The notes beneath the pieces are model-generated. The model saw nothing but the letters and a program-made list of their open reading frames with translations, was not told the origin of the DNA and searched no databases. A stretch of 64,000 nt of DNA from NCBI GenBank assembly GCA_028277395.1, contig JANQGJ010000099.1:1-64000 (forward strand), written 5' to 3'. A program made the translations under genes and the position numbers. Below are positions 58,398 through 64,000 of the stretch, piece after piece; the first letter of the stretch is position 1, and every line of letters begins with the position of its first letter. Source of the stretch: Bacteroidales bacterium. Lineage in GTDB: Bacteria; Bacteroidota; Bacteroidia; Bacteroidales; F082.

Positions 58398-59693
58398 ATG
58401 AATAAAAAACCTCTACTTAGTTTTTGGCAAATCTGGAACATGAGTTTCGGATTTCTTGGAATCCAGTTTGGTTTTGCGCTTCAAAACGCAAATGCTTCAA
58501 GAATTTTAATGACATTTGGTGCAGACGTTCATCATCTTAGCTGGTTTTGGCTTGTTGCACCGATAACAGGGATGATAGTCCAGCCCATAATTGGTTATTT
58601 TAGTGACAAAACATGGAACAGGTTAGGCAGAAGAAGACCATATTTCCTAGCCGGAGCACTTCTTACAAGTACAGCTTTAGTTTTAATGCCAAATGCACCG
58701 CACTTAGCATCATTTATCGCACCAATGTTTATTGGGGGTGGTATGTTGATGATAATGGATGCTTCTATAAATATTAGCATGGAACCGTTTCGGGCACTGG
58801 TAGCCGACAAGCTTCCCGATGAACAGCATGCACTTGGATTCTCAATGCAAACCCTGCTAATAGGGATTGGGGCTGTTGTTGGATCCTGGTTGCCATATAT
58901 ACTGAGTAACTGGTTTGGTATATCAAGTGATTCCGGTGATGGATTGGTAGCAAATGATGTTACTTTCTCATTTTATTTCGGAGCATTTGTACTCATTGGT
59001 TCAATCATATGGACGATAGCTACAACAGATGAGTACCCACCAGAGTTTTATGAAAATGACCATAACACAGACACTGACAATAGTAGTCCCGAAAAGTTCA
59101 AAATACCGAAAAAGATGTGGAAACTGCTTATTGTTCAGTTCTTTTCCTGGTTTGCACTCTTTTCAATGTGGGTTTATACAACACCTGCAGTAGCCGAAAA
59201 CTTTTTCGGAACAACCGATCCGGACTCACCGGCATTTAAAGAAGCAGGTAACTGGGTTGGTATACTATTTGGAATTTATAATGGTGTTTCTGCCATAATT
59301 GCTTTATCATTACCAAAAGTCGCAGCCATAATCGGCAGAAAACATACTCATATTATAGCATTAACACTGGGAGGATTATCATTTCTTTCATTTGCAATAA
59401 TACCAAATTATCAAATGTTAATTATACCTATGATCGGAATAGGGATAGCATGGGGCAGTATATTGGCAATGCCATATGCAATGCTGGCTAACTCTTTACC
59501 TCCCAAACAAATGGGCATGTTCATGGGTTTATTTAATATGTCTATTACTATTCCTCAGATTATAAACGGAATTTTTGGAGGTCTGATACTGAAATATATT
59601 TTTGGAGGAGACACTATTCTTTCTATTTATTTGGCTGGTATATTAATGATATTTGGAGCTGTTAGTACATATTTTATTAAAGACAAACTATAA
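58398..59693 (+). CDS. MFS sugar transporter (SLC45/GPH-like)
   Basis: The 431-residue protein has 12 hydrophobic segments with the sequence GFLGIQFGFALQNANASRIL at the first helix and GRRRPYFLAGALL after helix 2, typical of the disaccharide-proton symporter group (SLC45/sucrose transporter-like). It is the first gene of a three-gene unit with the GH65/beta-PGM fusion (15-base gap), which fits maltose, trehalose or another alpha-linked disaccharide as the substrate. Direction of transport is inferred as uptake. The gene is divergent from the DUF481-like gene. Confidence 0.9.
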   Translation: MNKKPLLSFWQIWNMSFGFLGIQFGFALQNANASRILMTFGADVHHLSWFWLVAPITGMIVQPIIGYFSDKTWNRLGRRRPYFLAGALLTSTALVLMPNAPHLASFIAPMFIGGGMLMIMDASINISMEPFRALVADKLPDEQHALGFSMQTLLIGIGAVVGSWLPYILSNWFGISSDSGDGLVANDVTFSFYFGAFVLIGSIIWTIATTDEYPPEFYENDHNTDTDNSSPEKFKIPKKMWKLLIVQFFSWFALFSMWVYTTPAVAENFFGTTDPDSPAFKEAGNWVGILFGIYNGVSAIIALSLPKVAAIIGRKHTHIIALTLGGLSFLSFAIIPNYQMLIIPMIGIGIAWGSILAMPYAMLANSLPPKQMGMFMGLFNMSITIPQIINGIFGGLILKYIFGGDTILSIYLAGILMIFGAVSTYFIKDKL

Positions 59694-59708
59694 AACTACA
59701 TTACCGGA

Positions 59709-62700
59709 ATGACAAAAAATGTTTTTGAAGCCGTTATCTTTGATCTGGACGGAGTCATTACAAAAACTGCAAAAACTCACAGCAGGGCATGGAAAAAAAT
59801 GTTCGATGATTATTTAACCGAACGAAGTAACAATACCAATGAAGAATTTGTTGAGTTCACACCATACGACTACTTAACTTATGTAGATGGCAAGCCCAGA
59901 TATGAAGGTGTTAAATCTTTTCTGGATTCAAGAAATATCAGAATCCCATTTGGCAATCCTGAAGATAATCCTGAACTCGAAACAGTTTGCGGTCTGGGCA
60001 ACAGAAAAAATGATGTTTTCACTGAGGTATTAAACAATGAAGGAGTTGAAGTTTATCCATCTACTGTAAAACTTTTACATCAACTTAAAAAGGATAATAT
60101 CCGAATTGGAGTTGCCTCTTCAAGTAAAAATGCAAAACTTGTCCTTGAGAGTGCGGGTTTAATGCACTTTATTGAAACCAGGGTAGATGGTGTTGTGTCA
60201 GCCGAATTAGGCCTTAACGGGAAACCTGCACCCGATATTTTTCTAACTGCTGCACAAAACCTCGGTGTTGATCCTAATTTATCAATAGTAGTTGAAGATG
60301 CTGTATCAGGTGTTCAGGCTGGTAAAAATGGTAATTTCGGACTGGTACTTGGATTGGCCAGAGAAGATAACAACCAGGCGCTTGAAGCATCAGGTGCAGA
60401 TATAGTTGTAAATGATCTTGAAGAGATTTCTTTGTCTGAAATAAATGACTGGTTCAAAAGGGGAATTGATGAGGATAACTGGAAGATCACTTATAATGAT
60501 TATAATCTGAAGAAGGAAAAGTCAAGAGAAGCACTTCTTACTGTTGGAAACGGGTATTTTGGGACAAGAGGTTCTTTTGAAGAGGTATCGGCCTGCGAAA
60601 CTAATTATCCCGGAACATATATTGCCGGATTATATAACAGGTTAACAACCACGATAGCAGAAAGAGATATTGAGAATGAAGACTTTGTAGTTGCCCCAAA
60701 TTGGACTTCAGTTAATTTCAAGATTGAAGATGACCCATGGTTTAGTCCTGATACTTTCAAAATCGACAGTATCTCAAGGACACTTGATCTTAGAAGTGGT
60801 ATGCTAAGCAGGCAAATGATCACAGTCGATGATGAAAACCGGAAAACAAAGATAGAATCATATAGAATTGTAAGTATAGCTAATCCTCATCAGGCTGCTA
60901 TTAAATACAAACTAACACCGTTAAATTATAGCGGAAGAATAAGTATTTCAAGTATACTTGACGGAACTGTTAAAAACCAGGGGGTTAACAGATACAAAGA
61001 TTTGAATTCCCAGCATCTGAAACCAGTTGGTCAGGATGGAGAAGACAATGTTTCATGGTTAAAAGTTATTACTACTCAGTCAAATATTGAGATATTTGAA
61101 GCTGCGAAACTGGTTGTAAGAAACTGTTCTGCATCAACTGAAAAAAAATACGGGATTGCTACAGATGAAGGTATTGTATACACCTATGTTGATTTTGATG
61201 CACAGGAAAATCAGGAAATCACCATTGAAAAATTAGTTACGATATATGATAGTAATAATATTGATGGTGATATTCAAAGCAAAGCTTTAAGAGAACTTGA
61301 GGAGATTGAGTCGTTCGACATGATGTTTGCCGAAAGTAAAACTGCGTGGAATAGCATATGGAATAAAGCTGACATAAAAGTTTCAGGAGACAGGATATCG
61401 CAAAAGATGCTCCGTTTGCATATTTATCACCTTATGGTAAGTGCTTCACATCATAATGAATCAATTGATGCTGGTATCACAGCTCGTGGATTACACGGCG
61501 AAGCATACAGAGGTCATATTTTCTGGGACGAGTTGTTCATACTTCCGTTTTATGATATCCACTTTCCTAAAACTGCAAAATCTATGCTGATGTACCGTTA
61601 TCGCAGACTTGATAAAGCAAGAGAATATGCCGGAGAATATGGATATAAAGGAGCAATGTTCCCATGGCAAAGTGGTAGCGATGGAAGAGAAGAAACGCAA
61701 ATAATTCATCTAAATCCTGTATCAGGAAAATGGGGAGATGACTATAGTTCGCTACAACGTCATGTTTCACTGGCTATTGCTTACAATATCTGGCAGTATT
61801 ATAATATAACCGAAGATGTGGATTTCATGAGATCAGCTGGTGCTGAAATGTTCTTTGAAATATGTCGTTTCTGGGAAAGCAAATGTGATCTGAACCCTGA
61901 AACAGGCAGATACAGCATTGACAAAGTAATGGGCCCTGATGAGTTTCATGAAAGCTATCCTGATTCTGAAACAGGCGGACTCAGGGATAATGCATACACA
62001 AATATTATGACAGCCTGGCTTTTTGATAGATCAGGTAATGTATATAAACTACTGGATAAGGAAGCAAGAGCAGCTCTGGAAAGCAGGATTGATTTTGATA
62101 AATCAGAATTAGAAACGTGGAAGAATATAAAAACCAGGCTTAATCTTGTTATAAACGAAATCGGAATCATTTCTCAGTACGATGGATATTTTGATCTGAA
62201 AGAGCTTAACTGGCAATATTATCGTGATAAATATCCAGATATTCACCGAATGGACAGGATATTAAAATCTGAAGGGAAGTCTGCCGATGATTACAAAGTT
62301 GCAAAACAGGCCGACACTTTAATGACCTATTATAATCTTGGAAATGAAGATATACAAAATATTATCTTAAACTTAGGTTACAGGTTACCAGATGATTATC
62401 TCGAGAGAAATCTTGAATATTATTTACAACGAACATCCCATGGTTCAACATTGAGCAGGATTGTACATGCACATCTTGCAAATATGATTGACAAGCATAA
62501 ACTTAGCTGGGAACTGTACAAAGAAGCTCTTACATCTGATTATAATGATATTCAGGGAGGTACAACTTCAGAGGGTATACATGCCGGTGTAATGGCAGGA
62601 ACATTAATGATTGCTATTTCATCTTACGGAGGTGTCGATATCAGAGGTAATGAGTTGAATGTAAACCCAAAATTACCACAAAACTGGAAAGAACTCAACT

Positions 62701-62855
62701 TCAATATGACATTTAAAAATGTTGAATACTCATTCAAAATTAACAGCTCCTCTGTTGAGGTCGTATCCAATATTGATACTGAAGTTATCATATTTGACAG
62801 AAAAGTAAAAATCAAAAAAGGGATTAAAACAATTATTAGTAAAAACAGTAATTAA
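59709..62855 (+). CDS. Beta-phosphoglucomutase fused to GH65 disaccharide phosphorylase
   Basis: The 1048-residue protein is a fusion. Residues 1-250 are a HAD-type beta-phosphoglucomutase (FDLDGVITK, Asp12/Asp14; SSSKNAKLVLES; KPAPDIFL). Residues 255-1048 are a GH65 phosphorylase with N-terminal beta domain, (alpha/alpha)6 catalytic core and short C-terminal domain; FWDELFILPFYD and the general acid Glu745 in GPDEFHE are present. GH65 splits maltose, trehalose or a related sugar with phosphate into glucose and beta-glucose 1-phosphate, which the first domain turns into glucose 6-phosphate. A fused pair would channel the intermediate. The substrate cannot be fixed from sequence. Confidence 0.95.
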   Translation: MTKNVFEAVIFDLDGVITKTAKTHSRAWKKMFDDYLTERSNNTNEEFVEFTPYDYLTYVDGKPRYEGVKSFLDSRNIRIPFGNPEDNPELETVCGLGNRKNDVFTEVLNNEGVEVYPSTVKLLHQLKKDNIRIGVASSSKNAKLVLESAGLMHFIETRVDGVVSAELGLNGKPAPDIFLTAAQNLGVDPNLSIVVEDAVSGVQAGKNGNFGLVLGLAREDNNQALEASGADIVVNDLEEISLSEINDWFKRGIDEDNWKITYNDYNLKKEKSREALLTVGNGYFGTRGSFEEVSACETNYPGTYIAGLYNRLTTTIAERDIENEDFVVAPNWTSVNFKIEDDPWFSPDTFKIDSISRTLDLRSGMLSRQMITVDDENRKTKIESYRIVSIANPHQAAIKYKLTPLNYSGRISISSILDGTVKNQGVNRYKDLNSQHLKPVGQDGEDNVSWLKVITTQSNIEIFEAAKLVVRNCSASTEKKYGIATDEGIVYTYVDFDAQENQEITIEKLVTIYDSNNIDGDIQSKALRELEEIESFDMMFAESKTAWNSIWNKADIKVSGDRISQKMLRLHIYHLMVSASHHNESIDAGITARGLHGEAYRGHIFWDELFILPFYDIHFPKTAKSMLMYRYRRLDKAREYAGEYGYKGAMFPWQSGSDGREETQIIHLNPVSGKWGDDYSSLQRHVSLAIAYNIWQYYNITEDVDFMRSAGAEMFFEICRFWESKCDLNPETGRYSIDKVMGPDEFHESYPDSETGGLRDNAYTNIMTAWLFDRSGNVYKLLDKEARAALESRIDFDKSELETWKNIKTRLNLVINEIGIISQYDGYFDLKELNWQYYRDKYPDIHRMDRILKSEGKSADDYKVAKQADTLMTYYNLGNEDIQNIILNLGYRLPDDYLERNLEYYLQRTSHGSTLSRIVHAHLANMIDKHKLSWELYKEALTSDYNDIQGGTTSEGIHAGVMAGTLMIAISSYGGVDIRGNELNVNPKLPQNWKELNFNMTFKNVEYSFKINSSSVEVVSNIDTEVIIFDRKVKIKKGIKTIISKNSN

Positions 62856-62861
62856 TAAATC

Positions 62862-63494
62862 ATGTTAGAAGATGTATTATTGATCGCGCAAAAACATCGC
62901 GATGCTGCGGATATTATTACTAAAGAAATACTTAAACAAAGTAAGGAAAAACTTACTGTAGCAATTTCCGGAGAGTCTGGCTCAGGAAAATCAGAACTAA
63001 CTCATGTAATTGCAAAAAATCTCAGAAAACACGGAATATTTGCCAAACCAATTCATATTGATAACTTTTATAATACACTTCCATTGGAAAGAGCAAAATG
63101 GCGTGAAGAAAACGGTGTTGAAAATGTGGTAGGTTTAGGTGAATATCAATGGGATAAAATTAACAGGACTATTGATGATTTTAAGAATAACAGGAAATCA
63201 TCAATGCCATGTGTAGACCTTGTAACAGAACAGGTCGATACTCTTACTACAGATTTCAATGGTATCGATATGCTTATTATTGATGGCTTATACGCAATAA
63301 ATACTGATGATATTGATATCAGAGTATTTATTGAATTGACATATCATGAAACAAAAAAAGCTCAGACTGACAGAGGGAAAGAATCTGATAATCCATTGAG
63401 ATGGAAAGTACTGGAGCAGGAACACAAAACCGTTCTATCGATAAAAGACAAAGCTAACATCATAATCGATAAAGATTTCAAAGTAGTATTATAG
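62862..63494 (+). CDS. Uridine-kinase-like P-loop kinase
   Basis: The 210-residue protein has Walker A GESGSGKSE at 37-45, an IHIDNFYNTLPLERAKWREE block that resembles the substrate loop of uridine and phosphoribulokinase-type kinases, and a LIIDGLYAI Walker B-like strand. It lacks the usual UrdK C-terminal blocks, so its substrate is uncertain. It starts six bases after the GH65 fusion, so it is likely part of the disaccharide operon; a role on a released sugar or nucleoside is possible but not shown. Confidence 0.8.
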   Translation: MLEDVLLIAQKHRDAADIITKEILKQSKEKLTVAISGESGSGKSELTHVIAKNLRKHGIFAKPIHIDNFYNTLPLERAKWREENGVENVVGLGEYQWDKINRTIDDFKNNRKSSMPCVDLVTEQVDTLTTDFNGIDMLIIDGLYAINTDDIDIRVFIELTYHETKKAQTDRGKESDNPLRWKVLEQEHKTVLSIKDKANIIIDKDFKVVL

Positions 63495-63697
63495 CATTTT
63501 AAGACTAAATAGTACTCTACAAATATGTTGAAATATTTGTGTGTAGTGCCGGGTTTTTTCTGGTTATCAGAAGAATCTTACTTCCTTTATTCAATATACT
63601 TTATTGTCTGCCATAATGACGTAAAATTAGTAATGGCCTGCGATTTGTTAATACTTATGGGCAAAAAGAAATGCAACACTAAATAACTTGTACAAAA

Positions 63698-64000
63698 ATG
63701 AGTGAAGAAAATATAGAAGATGTAACTTTTGAAAGTGATCCTGACACTGAGGTTGAGAAGAAAGAAGAGGAGAAGAGTGTAAGCGAAAAACCAAAAAGGA
63801 AAAGCAGAAAACTAAAAGCTGAAAAAAAACTTGAGGAAGTTACAGAAGAATATAATACGCTAAATGACAAATATTTACGCTTATATTCTGAATTTGATAA
63901 TTATAGAAGAAGAACAAATAAAGAAAGACTCGATATTCTGAAAAGTGCTTCTCAGGAAGTAGTTACTGATCTGTTACCTGTTCTTGATGATTTCGACAGA
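63698..64000 (+). CDS. grpE: Nucleotide exchange factor GrpE, C-terminus cut by window edge
   Basis: The first 101 residues are visible. A highly charged N-terminal tail (about 1-45) is followed by a coiled coil and the GrpE block DKYLRLYSEFDNYRRRTNKE, then DLLPVLDDFDR at the edge. GrpE releases ADP from DnaK. The gene lies 203 bases after the kinase gene; no CIRCE element or other heat-shock site is seen there, and no consensus -7 element is visible. The start is the ATG at 63698. Confidence 0.95.
   Translation, partial: MSEENIEDVTFESDPDTEVEKKEEEKSVSEKPKRKSRKLKAEKKLEEVTEEYNTLNDKYLRLYSEFDNYRRRTNKERLDILKSASQEVVTDLLPVLDDFDR

Noticed and set aside
63495..63697. Heat-shock (CIRCE) operator or terminator upstream of grpE
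   Set aside because: No CIRCE inverted repeat is present. A short ACAAATAT/ATATTTGT hairpin at 63519-63540 is weak and has no U-tract.
1..64000. Mobile elements, CRISPR arrays, prophage or a defence island
   Set aside because: I saw no transposase, integrase, phage structural gene, repeat-spacer array or recognised defence gene.

Overview
The window looks like a chromosomal segment of a free-living, low-GC member of the Bacteroidota, probably near Bacteroidales/Marinilabiliales; I cannot place it more finely. The evidence is the gene families (type IX secretion C-terminal domains of both types, a DUF2723 membrane glycosyltransferase, a DUF6427 membrane protein, a split transketolase) and promoters that fit the Bacteroidota -33 TTG / -7 TAnnTTTG pattern. 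Shine-Dalgarno sequences are largely absent and several starts are TTG or GTG. I found no phage, transposon, CRISPR or other clear island. Most of the window is dense core genome.

Layout. 1-2.9 kb: a truncated PP-loop gene that matches the MurL glutamate epimerase family, then yqgE, a chagasin-type protease inhibitor and a rhomboid protease. 2.9-6.7 kb: a membrane protein and a two-domain NagZ-like GH3 plus serine beta-lactamase-fold protein. 6.8-12.2 kb: transketolase N half, a von Willebrand A protein, transketolase C half and a BamA-like outer-membrane protein. 12.2-16.3 kb: gcvT, mgsA and a periplasmic prolyl oligopeptidase. 16.6-20.8 kb: a PiT phosphate permease with a PhoU-like tail, a putative molybdenum-carrier/SLOG-type protein, prmC and a THEP1-like NTPase. 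21-26.7 kb: two consecutive hybrid sensor kinases. 26.9-31.5 kb: two large secreted proteins, one with a type A and one with a type B T9SS sorting domain. 31.5-34.2 kb: tex and rnhB, which converge and share a TTAG double stop.

34.2-40.3 kb is one minus-strand run: M23 peptidase, MerR regulator, a TonB-C-like/TPR protein, a PAP2 phosphatase, a glycosyltransferase, purD, the DUF6427 protein and rnhB. 40.4-46.2 kb holds alaS and the DUF2723 protein, convergent across a bidirectional terminator. 46.4-51.6 kb holds tRNA-Gln and the rimP-nusA-infB translation/transcription operon. 51.7-58.2 kb is another minus-strand run: an outer-membrane protein, rnpA, yidD, an S41 protease, an O-antigen-ligase-like protein, cdd and a ChaN-like protein. 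58.4-63.5 kb is a disaccharide-use cluster: an MFS sugar transporter, a beta-phosphoglucomutase/GH65 phosphorylase fusion and a P-loop kinase. The right edge cuts grpE.

The most notable features are the MurL-like gene, the vWA gene inserted between the transketolase halves, the two enzyme fusions (GH3 with beta-lactamase fold, beta-PGM with GH65), and a terminator hairpin between tRNA-Gln and rimP that nearly touches the rimP start. I did not find a clearly new multi-gene system.
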